Source of the DNA: Bradyrhizobium sp. AZCC 1721
GTDB lineage: Bacteria > Pseudomonadota > Alphaproteobacteria > Rhizobiales > Xanthobacteraceae
Direction of reading: 5' to 3'
Length of the DNA: 64,000 nucleotides
Assembly: GCF_036924715.1 (NCBI RefSeq)
Contig: NZ_JAZHSB010000001.1
Location: 7,059,001-7,123,000 of the forward strand
Shown here: positions 1 through 8,076 of the stretch, one piece after another
Numbering within the stretch: the first letter of the stretch is position 1
How the letters are laid out: each line of letters begins with the position of its first letter
The notes under the pieces: generated by a model
Database searches by the model: none
What the model was told of the DNA's origin: nothing
What the model saw: only the letters and a program-made list of their open reading frames with translations
Translations under genes and position numbers: made by a program

Positions 1-2
1 AG

Positions 3-1748
3 AAAGGTGATCCGAGCTTTGCGGCGAAGTGCCCTTGGCGCGTCGGCATCATCTCGACCGGCCTCATCGTCAACGGCGACGATGAAGCCGAACGCGGCGC
101 TCTGGCGCGGAAGCGGTTCGGTGTCGTCATTCTCGACGAGGCGCACAAGGCACGAGCCTCGCGAGGGCAGAACGGCCGCGATGCGCCGAAGCCGAACAAC
201 CTGCTAACGTTTCTGCGGACGGTCTCGCGCGAAGCGACGAACGTGATCCTCGGCACAGCGACTCCGATCCAACTCAATGCCGTCGAACTCTGGGATTTGC
301 TGATGGGTTTGGGGCAAGGAGCACCGCAGGTGCTCGGCGCGCCATTCGATGGCGGAGAATGGGTTCGCGAAGAGTCCATCCGCTTCCTCACCGGCGATCG
401 AGCGTGGCCGACGAACGATACCAACAGGTGGAGCCTCTTCCGCAATCCTTTGCCGCCTGCAGCCGAGCATACGGTTTTTCGCGACATCCGCAGTGACTCA
501 GGCCTTGCATCGCGTGAGGTGCTTGGGCCCCGTTATGACGAGTTGAGCGCCGATATTCGCACAGAGTTCTTGAACGACTTCCGCACCCTCGCCGAGCGGC
601 ACAATCCGATCGTCCGCCGCGTCGTACGTCGTACCAGACCGATGCTGGAAGCCGAGGGACTGTTGAAGCGCGTTGGGGTGATCGTCCACCCGCGAGGGGA
701 CGATGGATTGCCGGCTGCGCTGTTCAATGGCAATGGGCTGCAGATGAGCTTCGCCTTTCAAGCCGCCTACGAGGCGGCGGAGGCGTTCAGTCAACTTTAC
801 GCGCAAAGATACCCCAGTGCAGGCTTTCTGAGGACAATTCTGCTACGGCGGATCGGTTCGTCGGCCTTAGCGGGGCTAGAGACCGCCAAACGCTTGCTTG
901 GTCGAATCGATGAACCGCTCCTGTCGGAAGACGAAATTGGCGACGAGGGTGAGCCCCGTGAGAGTGCGCCTCCTGACCCGCAGGAGATCCATTACCTCCG
1001 CGAGGTCGAGCGCAATCTCACCGCAGTGATCGAGGGGTCGGATGTCGATCCGAAAGTACAGGTGATACTGCACTTCCTCCGGGAGCGTCGGTGGCTTGAG
1101 GACAATGGTGCGATTATCTTCAGCCAGTATCGGACCACTGCTGAGTGGGTACTAGACGCGCTCTGCGACGCCTTTCCCGACGAGCCCGTCGCCCTCTATG
1201 CCGGCGGTGCGGCATCGTTTGTCGCCCGCGGTGGAGAGCGCAGGACGGCGACACGCGAGCAAATCAAACGGCGCATTCAGGACGGAGAAATCAGGCTTGT
1301 CTGCGCGACCGATGCCGCTTGCGAGGGTTTAAACCTTCAACGTCTTGGCGCCCAGGTGAATGTCGATATGCCATGGAATCCATCGCGGCTAGAACAGCGC
1401 AAGGGGCGCGTACAGCGGATCGGCCAAATCCGCGACAACGTGCACGTTCTGAACCTGCGCTATGCCGGCACGGTGGAGGACGATGTCTACACCGCACTGT
1501 CGAACCGGTTTGGAGATATCTTCTCGGTTCTGGGCCAGCTCCCGGACGCCTTCGAGGACGATTGGATCGCGGCGATCCTCCAGGACCGATCTGCCGTTGT
1601 GAATTTTTCACAACGAGTTCAGATGACAAAGCCGCCGATGGAGCTTCGCTACAATCAGGACATGGACGATCACGGGCTCGACTGGGAGTATACGGAACGG
1701 GTTCTATCGTCACGCGATCTCGACGCCTGGATGCGTCAGGGTTGGTAG
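3..1748 (+). CDS. SNF2-like DEAH helicase, 5' end outside window
   Basis: This is the C-terminal 581 residues of a superfamily 2 ATP-dependent helicase or translocase; the open frame runs in from the window edge. The DEAH box (motif II) is encoded at 135-146, and motif III (GTATP) follows. The C-terminal RecA lobe carries a FSQY segment, a CATDAACEGLNLQ motif V and a QRKGRVQRIGQ motif VI, the arrangement typical of SNF2/RapA-like proteins. The Walker A region lies upstream of the window. The tail ending at 1748 looks complete. A PP2C phosphatase follows 147 bases later on the same strand. The same helicase type occurs in DISARM and phospholipase D-type anti-phage systems, so a defence role is possible, but that is inference and the N-terminal domain that would decide it is missing. 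Confidence 0.85.
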   Translation, partial: KGDPSFAAKCPWRVGIISTGLIVNGDDEAERGALARKRFGVVILDEAHKARASRGQNGRDAPKPNNLLTFLRTVSREATNVILGTATPIQLNAVELWDLLMGLGQGAPQVLGAPFDGGEWVREESIRFLTGDRAWPTNDTNRWSLFRNPLPPAAEHTVFRDIRSDSGLASREVLGPRYDELSADIRTEFLNDFRTLAERHNPIVRRVVRRTRPMLEAEGLLKRVGVIVHPRGDDGLPAALFNGNGLQMSFAFQAAYEAAEAFSQLYAQRYPSAGFLRTILLRRIGSSALAGLETAKRLLGRIDEPLLSEDEIGDEGEPRESAPPDPQEIHYLREVERNLTAVIEGSDVDPKVQVILHFLRERRWLEDNGAIIFSQYRTTAEWVLDALCDAFPDEPVALYAGGAASFVARGGERRTATREQIKRRIQDGEIRLVCATDAACEGLNLQRLGAQVNVDMPWNPSRLEQRKGRVQRIGQIRDNVHVLNLRYAGTVEDDVYTALSNRFGDIFSVLGQLPDAFEDDWIAAILQDRSAVVNFSQRVQMTKPPMELRYNQDMDDHGLDWEYTERVLSSRDLDAWMRQGW

Positions 1749-1895
1749 GACAAGTCCGGGGCGCGACCCGGCCATTCGCGCATTGCGATGCAAATGCACT
1801 ATTAACTTCACTACCAGTTTTCTGAATTTCGCAATTAGGCGGCGCCGAGCGCAGCTTCATTGTTGTGAGTTCCTCCGCAAAGACAGAGACGTCGC

Positions 1896-2681
1896 ATGCT
1901 GGACTGGACGATAGCTGCATTCACCCATCGTGGTCGCGTGCGTCCGGACAATGAGGACGCCATCGCTATTGGTACCCGTATCCTCGCTGGCGATATGGAC
2001 GCGCCGTTGGTCATGACGGCGCCGAACGACAGCTGCCTTCTAATGATCGCGGACGGCATGGGTGGCCACGCGCATGGCGCGATAGCCAGCCGAGCGGCTC
2101 TCGATTACCTGGTTGCGGCTGCCGATCGGCTCGCGATTCCCCGCTGCTGCGGGGACGTGATTGAGGCGGCGAATCAAAATCTCTTTGCACTGATGCAGGA
2201 AGATGAGGCAACGCTAGGTATGGGCACGACGGTAGTGGGAGCCGTTCTGAGCCCCACCAGACTGCTCACTTTCAACGTTGGCGATAGCCGCTGCTACCTT
2301 TTCAGCGCAGGCGAGCTAGTGCAACTCAGCAAGGACGATGTGCCTAAAGCTAAAGACAAGCAACCAGGTCCCCGCACGTCCCACGCGATCACTCAGGCAT
2401 TAGGAGGGTCTTGGCTTCGCGTCGCTACAAGACCACACATCACCGTCGACGCTCCGCTTGAATCCGGAGAAACCCTTCTCCTGTGCAGCGACGGTCTGAC
2501 GGATATGGTCGGCGATCATGTCATCGCCAACATCCTAAGGGCGATCCATGACCCTCTTCGATCTACGCGTGAACTTGCCGCAAAGGCGTTCAGCGCGGGC
2601 GCCGTAGACAACATCTCTGTAGTTCTCGCGCGACGTTCGGATATCCCAGGTGCCATACCGGGGCCATTGAGGAACGTTTAG
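1896..2681 (+). CDS. PP2C-family serine/threonine protein phosphatase
   Basis: A 261-residue, single-domain, metal-dependent protein phosphatase. All main PP2C motifs are present: RPDNED at residues 16-21, ADGMGG at 52-57, GDSR at 129-132, SDGLTD at 198-203 and the metal-binding DN at 238-239. There is no membrane segment or regulatory domain, so it should be cytosolic and remove phosphate from Ser/Thr. It follows the helicase in the same direction with 147 bases between them, long enough for its own promoter. No partner kinase is visible, but one could lie left of the window. PP2C genes next to helicases occur in TerY-linked phosphorylation triads and some defence islands; membership here is inferred only. 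Confidence 0.9.
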   Translation: MLDWTIAAFTHRGRVRPDNEDAIAIGTRILAGDMDAPLVMTAPNDSCLLMIADGMGGHAHGAIASRAALDYLVAAADRLAIPRCCGDVIEAANQNLFALMQEDEATLGMGTTVVGAVLSPTRLLTFNVGDSRCYLFSAGELVQLSKDDVPKAKDKQPGPRTSHAITQALGGSWLRVATRPHITVDAPLESGETLLLCSDGLTDMVGDHVIANILRAIHDPLRSTRELAAKAFSAGAVDNISVVLARRSDIPGAIPGPLRNV

Positions 2682-3149
2682 GCCCGTGAGGGTGGTTTCT
2701 TTTTCGCCCTTCGTTTCCCGAGCCACTTCTTTCTTATTGGCTTTGCGCAGGCGCTCACGCCCGTCCTTTTCGGCGGAGGGACCCAGTCGTTTGCCTTACG
2801 CCCCGTTTCCTCGCTGCTCGTGGTAGGAGACCATCAACTCCCTTAGGCCCGCGGTTCCGAGCTCCAAACGTACGTTTGCTGAATATTCGACCCCTGGGTC
2901 TCAGCAGTCAGCGCTCTTGGGCCAGTCGATCGGCCGTGCGCAAGGGCTCCCCAAAGACCTGATCCGCAACTACTCTACCGTAATGTGGAGCGTCAAACTT
3001 CCGAAACGCTAAGCTTGCGCTTCCAAAACCGCGTGGCCTTCTCTGGCTCCTAGGCGCATCGTCGATCGTACTTGGTATGGGCTGAAGTATGGGCGCCATG
3101 AAAGCCCAATCTCGAAAGCCTTGGAATATAAAGGAGTTTTTGTCCAGTT
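2682..3149. other. Intergenic island edge, no convincing gene
   Basis: No convincing coding gene is seen between the PP2C gene and the tRNA. A minus-strand open frame at 2908-3387 reads through the tRNA and its lower part (about 2908-3090) could be a worn remnant of a protein C-terminus, but I recognise no family. No integrase motif is seen. This is where an island integrase would be expected if the tRNA 3' end were the attachment site. Confidence 0.5.
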
Positions 3150-3239
3150 TGGCGGAGAGGGAGGGATTCGAACCCCCGATAGGCTTGCACCTATGCCGCA
3201 TTTCGAGTGCGGTGCATTCAACCACTCTGCCACCTCTCC
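3150..3239 (-). tRNA. tRNA-Ser (anticodon CGA)
   Basis: Read on the minus strand this 90-base gene begins GGAGAGG, which pairs with CCTCTCC at the 3' end, followed by discriminator G and an encoded CCA. The anticodon loop is CTCGAAA, giving anticodon CGA (codon UCG). A long variable arm marks it as a class II serine tRNA, and the T arm has the usual GGTTCGAATCC loop. Its 3' end faces the helicase/PP2C segment, the side on which integrating elements insert. Confidence 0.97.
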
Positions 3240-3547
3240 AGGCGCCAAGGCGGGCCGGATTCGGCCCTGCGGTCGGGGCGTGTTCTAGGCGAGGAAGCCG
3301 GGGCAGACAAGGCGCAGGGTGGAGAAATTCGCCAAAAGCGGCCCCAGTCGGCTGTTGGAAAAGAGGTGGGACCGCCAGACGCGACAAAAACTGACGGTCC
3401 CGTGCCGCTGCTTTGAAATCCTGGCCGGGAAGTGCGGCTTCGCCGGTCAGCCGGAGCGACGAAATGACGGTAGCAAGGCGGCGCGAAACGGCAACGCGAA
3501 CCCGGTTTTAACCTAACCAGTCAACCTTACTACCCGCGTAAAAGCTA
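3240..3547. other. Intergenic region upstream of tRNA-Ser
   Basis: This stretch must hold the tRNA promoter (reading leftward) and the 3' end of the ROK transcript arriving from the right. I see no credible coding sequence, tRNA or strong intrinsic terminator in it. Confidence 0.5.
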
Positions 3548-4648
3548 CTAATCCCGGCCCTTCTTGGCCTTCTTCTCATCCTTGCCATTGTCCTTTCGCC
3601 GGTTGGTGAAGCGCGCATTGCCGAGGCCGGTGCCGATGGTCAACACGCCCCAGTGCTCGACATCCTGCATGAAGGGAACTTCGGAGAGGCCCTGCACCAC
3701 GCCGTCATTGTGCATCACCACGGCGGTGTCGTGATCGCCGATCTGCGGGATCGCTTCCACCAGGCTTGTCGGCAGGTTGAACGTGCTGCTCTCCCAATTG
3801 CCGGGCAGGTTCTGCGCGCCCTTCTCGATCGAGCCGTCCTCGTCGATCACGCCGGGACAAGCGATGCCGATGAAGGGCGCAAGCTTCAGGCCTTCGGCCT
3901 CTGTGGCCGCGATCAGGTCCTTCAGCATCTTGACCAGCCGCTTCACCGCACCTTCGCGCGTCGGCTCATCGTCGGCATGCCGCCACAGTTCGGACGTCCA
4001 CACTTCAGCCCTGGAAAGATCGGGTGCTTTCTTCCAGCGCGTCTCGACCACGCCGCAACGGATGTTGGTGCCGCCGATATCGACGCTGAGGATGCTGTCA
4101 TGGGCCTCGAAAATCCAGGACGGCGCCAGATGCAGCGTGCCGATCAGGCCGGCATCGTCGGGATGAAAGCGGATCGGCACCACATCGACCTCAAGCCCCT
4201 CCGCCTTGAGGATGATGTCGGTGCGGGCGATCGCGAGCTCGCCTACCCGGCTCTGCCTGAAGCCACCGCCCACCACTATGCGCTCGGTATCGGCCCACGC
4301 TTTGGTCTTGAGGAACCGCCGCGTCACATAGGCCAGTTCCTGGGCGAATTCCTCGATCGCGCTATGCACCAGCGCGGCGGCGCCGACATCGGCGCCGACC
4401 AACGCCTCATCGAGATCGTCCTTGGGAATCTCGCCGGCGGACTTCTTGCCCAAGGGATCGTCGCCGTTCTTCCTGAGCGGCTTGCGCAAGCTGTCCAGGA
4501 TCTTGCGGAAGGCTCCCTTGCTGGCGCGGTCGCCGAGAAAGCCCTCATCGTCCTTCAACTCGATGTTGAAACTGTCGACCTCGACCGACGGCAGGCGGGT
4601 GGCCCCGTGGCGGGCAATCCCCGTGGTCGTTATGCTGTCGTCTGCCAT
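3548..4648 (-). CDS. ROK-family protein (sugar-kinase-like)
   Basis: The 366-residue product has the actin-like ATPase fold of ROK kinases and regulators. The phosphate-1 motif DIGGTNIRCG is near residue 190, followed by GIACPGVID and a GTGLGNARF phosphate-2 region near the C-terminus. The first 185 residues or so are a long extension without a recognised domain, and the Cys-rich zinc motif of typical ROK proteins is absent, so substrate and catalysis are uncertain. The Lys-rich tail is unusual. The chosen ATG at 4648 has an AGGGG ribosome site; an in-frame ATG at 4726 would add 26 residues but has a poor site. It is divergent from rplU. Confidence 0.75.
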   Translation of the reverse strand: MADDSITTTGIARHGATRLPSVEVDSFNIELKDDEGFLGDRASKGAFRKILDSLRKPLRKNGDDPLGKKSAGEIPKDDLDEALVGADVGAAALVHSAIEEFAQELAYVTRRFLKTKAWADTERIVVGGGFRQSRVGELAIARTDIILKAEGLEVDVVPIRFHPDDAGLIGTLHLAPSWIFEAHDSILSVDIGGTNIRCGVVETRWKKAPDLSRAEVWTSELWRHADDEPTREGAVKRLVKMLKDLIAATEAEGLKLAPFIGIACPGVIDEDGSIEKGAQNLPGNWESSTFNLPTSLVEAIPQIGDHDTAVVMHNDGVVQGLSEVPFMQDVEHWGVLTIGTGLGNARFTNRRKDNGKDEKKAKKGRD

Positions 4649-4782
4649 GTGCCGAGCCCCTGCCGGATCTTCGCTGGCGACAACGGGCGGGGAACCCATT
4701 GGTTTCATGGAAGGGCGAGTAGCCATTCGCGCTTTTTTGGCCCAAATCCTTCATTGTTGGCCGGTTTTGGGGCCTCTTTGCC

Positions 4783-4810
4783 TTGACTCACGGCATTCTG
4801 CGGCTATAAG
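4783..4810 (+). promoter_or_regulatory. Probable sigma-70 promoter of rplU-rpmA
   Basis: TTGACT at 4783-4788 and TATAAG at 4805-4810 are separated by 16 bases, close to the housekeeping consensus. The start of rplU lies about 170 bases downstream, so the ribosomal operon would have a long leader. The element is inferred from sequence only. Confidence 0.55.
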
Positions 4811-4982
4811 TCCCCGCATCCGGCGCGGGATTTCTCGCGCCGCTTGTTTTGCGCGAAATCTTAAGGGGTTTGCTCCCCGGCCGCGCGAAAATCGTACCCA
4901 TAACGACTGACCAAAAAGCCGACCCGGACAGCCCTTTCGGGAATACGTCCGAGGCCGGGATCGAACACGAAGGAAAAAAACG

Positions 4983-5363
4983 ATGTTCGCAGTCATCAAA
5001 ACCGGCGGCCGGCAGTACCGCGTCGTTCCGGATGATGTGCTCGAGATAGGCAAGATCGCCGGCGAAGTCGGCACGATCGTGCAGCTTGGTGAAGTTCTGG
5101 TGGTCGGCGGTGACACGCCGATGCTGGGCGCGCCGACGGTGGCAGGCGCTTCCGTTGCGGCCGAAGTGCTGGACCACAAGCGCGGCCCCAAGGTGATCGC
5201 GTTCAAGAAGCGTCGCCGCAAGAATTCGCGCCGCAAGCGCGGCTATCGCGACGAGATCACGGTGCTTCGCGTCACCGAGATCCTGACCGATAACGCCAAG
5301 CCTTCGATCGGCCCGCGGCCGAAGAGGGAAAAGGTCGCCGCACCGGCTGCCAAGGACGACTAG
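4983..5363 (+). CDS. rplU: 50S ribosomal protein L21
   Basis: L21 binds 23S rRNA in the large subunit. The 126-residue product starts MFAVIKTGGRQYRV and carries the basic KKRRRKNSRRKRGYR stretch typical of the family. It is followed by rpmA, the usual L21-L27 order. The ATG follows a purine-rich ribosome site. The C-terminal extension beyond the core ends at a TAG at 5361, after which the same frame continues with seven Ala/Lys codons before a second TAG at 5385; this looks like a Lys/Ala tail shortened by a stop mutation. Confidence 0.97.
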   Translation: MFAVIKTGGRQYRVVPDDVLEIGKIAGEVGTIVQLGEVLVVGGDTPMLGAPTVAGASVAAEVLDHKRGPKVIAFKKRRRKNSRRKRGYRDEITVLRVTEILTDNAKPSIGPRPKREKVAAPAAKDD

Positions 5364-5522
5364 GCGGCGAAGGCCGCCAAGAAGTAGCGGCCAGGAAAGC
5401 CGCCGCGAACGGCTAGAGCGATCGGAAGTAATGCGCCTCGACGAAAGTTGAGGCGTGAGAAAAAGTGAAATGATTCCGTCAAGGAATTGATCTAGAAATA
5501 TTCGAGAGATCGGAGACGGGCC

Positions 5523-5792
5523 ATGGCTCACAAAAAAGCAGGCGGTTCATCGCGAAACGGACGCGATTCAGCGGGCAAGCGCCTTGGTATCAAGGCGTAT
5601 GGCGGCGAACACGTGATTCCCGGCAACATTATCGCGCGTCAACGCGGCACCACCTGGCATCCCGGCCTTAATGTCGGCATGGGCACCGACCATACTCTCT
5701 TTGCCAAAGTCGAAGGTCATGTCGAATTCCGTGCAAAAGCCAATGGCCGCACCTTCGTATCGGTAGTTCCGATGACGGAGGCGGCCGAATAG
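5523..5792 (+). CDS. rpmA: 50S ribosomal protein L27
   Basis: L27 lies near the peptidyl transferase centre and helps position tRNA. The 89-residue product begins MAHKKAGGSSRNGRDS, the canonical N-terminus, with the GTTWHPGLNVGMGTDHTL core. A GGAGACGGGCC ribosome site precedes the ATG. It forms an operon with rplU and is followed by a strong hairpin terminator. Confidence 0.98.
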   Translation: MAHKKAGGSSRNGRDSAGKRLGIKAYGGEHVIPGNIIARQRGTTWHPGLNVGMGTDHTLFAKVEGHVEFRAKANGRTFVSVVPMTEAAE

Positions 5793-5853
5793 ACGGTGGA
5801 CAAAATTCGAGTCTGCCGGATCCTGTTGAACCGGCGGAGTCGAAATGGGCTCC

Positions 5854-5885
5854 AGGGGAGGCGGGAAACCGGCCTCCCCTTTTTA
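5854..5885 (+). terminator. Intrinsic terminator after rpmA
   Basis: The arms AGGGGAGGC (5854-5862) and GCCTCCCCT (5872-5880) form a perfect 9-base-pair stem followed by TTTTTAA. It ends the rplU-rpmA transcript. Confidence 0.85.
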
Positions 5886-5916
5886 ATTTGCGCATATTCG
5901 CAATCAGGAGCCCGAC

Positions 5917-6519
5917 ATGTTGCAGGACATCCCGATCCAGACCCCGACGCTGCGTCAGACGAGTAGTTGCGTCCTCGAGACCGAACGGCTGACACTGCGC
6001 CGGCCGACGCTCGCGGACGTAAAAGCGATTGCGCATCTCGCCAATGATCGCCGCATTGCGGAAAACACCCGCCGCCTGCCGCATCCCTACCTGCAGGACC
6101 ACGCGGTCGAATTCGTGCGGGCGAACGCCACCGATAACAGCGAGACGGTGTTTCTGATCGAACACAACTATTCGCCGATCGGCATGGTCGGCATCGACCG
6201 CGCTGACCCGGATGCACCGGAACTCGGCTATTGGCTCGGCGTCGCGCATTGGGGCCAGGGTTTCGGCACCGAAGCCGCACGCGCCGTGATCGATTTTTTC
6301 TTCGAGGAGTTCGACGCCGAACATCTGATTTCGGGCGCCCGCTGCGCCAACCCGGGGTCGCGAAACATCCTGGAGAAATGCGGCTTCCAGTGGAGCGGTG
6401 TCGAGTTGCACCGCTTCGAAGCGCTGGGATGCTCGACCCCGGTCGACCGCTTCCGCCTGACACGCAGCGTGTGGGCATCACTGAAGAACTGGGGAAGTTC
6501 GACGCGAAGGGAGCGATAG
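5917..6519 (+). CDS. GNAT family N-acetyltransferase (RimJ/RimL-like)
   Basis: A 200-residue acetyltransferase of the Acetyltransf_3 type. The N-terminus carries LETERLTLRRPTLAD, the usual first strand of RimJ/RimL relatives. The acetyl-CoA loop region is around GVAHWGQGFGTEAARAV, and NPGSRNILEKCGF gives the late helix. Relatives acetylate protein N-termini or small amines; the substrate here cannot be told. It follows the rpmA terminator closely, so it should have its own promoter. Confidence 0.88.
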   Translation: MLQDIPIQTPTLRQTSSCVLETERLTLRRPTLADVKAIAHLANDRRIAENTRRLPHPYLQDHAVEFVRANATDNSETVFLIEHNYSPIGMVGIDRADPDAPELGYWLGVAHWGQGFGTEAARAVIDFFFEEFDAEHLISGARCANPGSRNILEKCGFQWSGVELHRFEALGCSTPVDRFRLTRSVWASLKNWGSSTRRER

Positions 6520-6543
6520 GCTCGCTCGACAACAACACCGTCG

Positions 6544-6807
6544 TCCCTGCGAACGCACTAGGGCATGCACACTTGTTGCGCCGCAAATACTCATGAAAAG
6601 CCAAGGGTTTTTGCACTTCTCAAGTGTTGCGACGTAGTTTTGCTGCGCGCGCTCTCCACCCCACCGAAGCGCTGGATTCCGATCTTGCGCGAAAACGCCA
6701 GCCTCGATTCCAAAATTTCGATGAGCTCGCATCTTCGATTCTAAAATTGCATATGAAGCCTGAATCGCACTGCAACATGTGTGCATCCACTAGTGCGAAC
6801 GCAGGGA
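6544..6807. mobile_element. MITE-like insertion with terminal inverted repeats
   Basis: The segments 6544-6579 and 6772-6807 are 36-base imperfect inverted repeats. Within them, inner arms starting CTAGGGCATGCACAC and CTAGTGGATGCACAC bound an AT-richer, non-coding core of about 190 bases. The ten bases TGCGAACGCA occur directly repeated at both edges (6548-6557 and 6794-6803), which could be a target duplication; alternatively a TA duplication within CTAG would fit an IS630/Tc1-type element. No transposase is encoded, so any movement would need one in trans. Confidence 0.55.
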
Positions 6808-6830
6808 CCCATAACCACAGGACCACGTTG

Positions 6831-6856
6831 TTGAATCAAGCTGTTGAATCAAGCTG
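6831..6856. repeat. 13-base tandem duplication
   Basis: TTGAATCAAGCTG is present twice in perfect tandem, directly after the MITE-like element and in the spacer before the convergent transporter gene. No function is evident. From here to 6944 there is no credible coding sequence; 6885-6932 resembles the CCGGCTCGC-type hairpin repeats seen elsewhere in the window. Confidence 0.6.
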
Positions 6857-6944
6857 TCGCTCCGGCTCGCTTCTACAATTGATGATGGTGGGTATGGGTC
6901 CCGGCTCGCGCTTCGCTTGGCCGGGACGGCGGCTGTGGTGGATC

Positions 6945-7859
6945 TCACGCCGGCGGATTGACCACCGCTTCTTCACGCCCGAGCTTCTGTTCTCGCAGGA
7001 AGATATAAATGCCCGCGCCGATGATGATGGCGGCGCCGACGAGGGTCGAGATTGACGGCACGTCGCCGAACACGACGAAGCCGAAGATCACTGCCCACAC
7101 GATCATCGAATATTGATACGGCACCACGACGCTGGCCGGCGCAAGTTTCAGCGACCGGTTGATGCACAAGAGTGCAACGACGGAAACCACGCCCGCCGCG
7201 GCAAACAGGCCGAGACTGCCGGCGCTCGGCGTCACCCAGCCGATCGGCGACATCAGCGCGCCGAGCAGGAACGTGCCGCCGAACTGCGTGGTCGTCAGCA
7301 CGATATCCGGCGTGTCCCGCAGCGAGCGCGTGATCAGCATCAGGAACGCGAACGACAGGCTGCCGCCGAGCGCGATCATTGCCGGCCAGCTTACCGTTTG
7401 CGTGGACGGGCGCAGCGCAATCAGGACGCCGCAGAATCCGACCAGGATCGCGGTCCAGCGCCGCCAGCCGACCCGCTCGCCGAGCACGATGCCGGAGAGC
7501 GCGGTGACGAAAATCGGCGAGGCCAGATAATAGGTGATGACGTCGGCGAGCGGCAGATAGACGGTGGCGAGAAAGAACGCCGCAACCTCGAGCGTCGAGA
7601 GCGTCACGCGCAATAGCTGCAGCCACGGCCGCTCGAGGCGCGAGAACTCGGCGCGCTGCTTCCAGATCACCGGCAACAGCACCAGCAGCGCCGCGCAGGC
7701 GCGCAGCCACAGCAACTGCCCGACCGAATAGGTCGCGACCATGAATTTCCCAAGCGCATCGCCGAACGAGAACATGAAGATTGACAGCAGCATCAATCCA
7801 ATGCCGGCCAAGCGCGCGGAGCGCTCGTCATAGGTCGAGATTTTGCCGAACAGGCTCAT
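6945..7859 (-). CDS. DMT superfamily (EamA) transporter
   Basis: The 304-residue inner-membrane protein shows about ten hydrophobic segments arranged as two EamA repeats. The first begins at MLLSIFMFSFGDALGKF and the second at MIALGGSLSFAFLMLITRSL. Such proteins export metabolites or drugs; the substrate is unknown. The ATG at 7859 is chosen because upstream in-frame codons lie in a dispersed repeat. It is convergent with the acetyltransferase gene. Confidence 0.9.
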   Translation of the reverse strand: MSLFGKISTYDERSARLAGIGLMLLSIFMFSFGDALGKFMVATYSVGQLLWLRACAALLVLLPVIWKQRAEFSRLERPWLQLLRVTLSTLEVAAFFLATVYLPLADVITYYLASPIFVTALSGIVLGERVGWRRWTAILVGFCGVLIALRPSTQTVSWPAMIALGGSLSFAFLMLITRSLRDTPDIVLTTTQFGGTFLLGALMSPIGWVTPSAGSLGLFAAAGVVSVVALLCINRSLKLAPASVVVPYQYSMIVWAVIFGFVVFGDVPSISTLVGAAIIIGAGIYIFLREQKLGREEAVVNPPA

Positions 7860-7883
7860 GACGTTTCCTGCTTGTTGCTCTTC

Positions 7884-7999
7884 GTCATGGCCAGCGCGTC
7901 CGGCCATCCACTTTTTTTGTGCTAGCCACGTTGTCGAGACGCGGATGCCCGGGGACATTTAGCGCGAAGACGCGCTTCGCGCTATTGCCCGGGTATGAC
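7884..7999 (-). repeat. Dispersed hairpin repeat, family A copy 1
   Basis: Read on the minus strand, this begins GTCATACCCGGGCAAT, continues through a short GCGCGAAGCGCG-type hairpin, then CCCCGGGCATCCGCGTCT and ends in GGCCATGAC. The same order occurs at 38216-38332 and 52694-52796. It separates the divergent transporter and MaoC genes. Confidence 0.75.
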
Positions 8000-8076
8000 C
8001 AATTGAGATGGATCGATTTGCCGCAGCTACAGCGCTGCGATACCGGTATCGCTCCAAAAACGGCAGGAAATCCGAG

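Noticed and set aside
2908..3387. 159-codon minus-strand frame containing the tRNA
   Set aside because: Most of it reads the tRNA-Ser gene and its flank; the Arg/Gly-rich translation is an artefact of that RNA.
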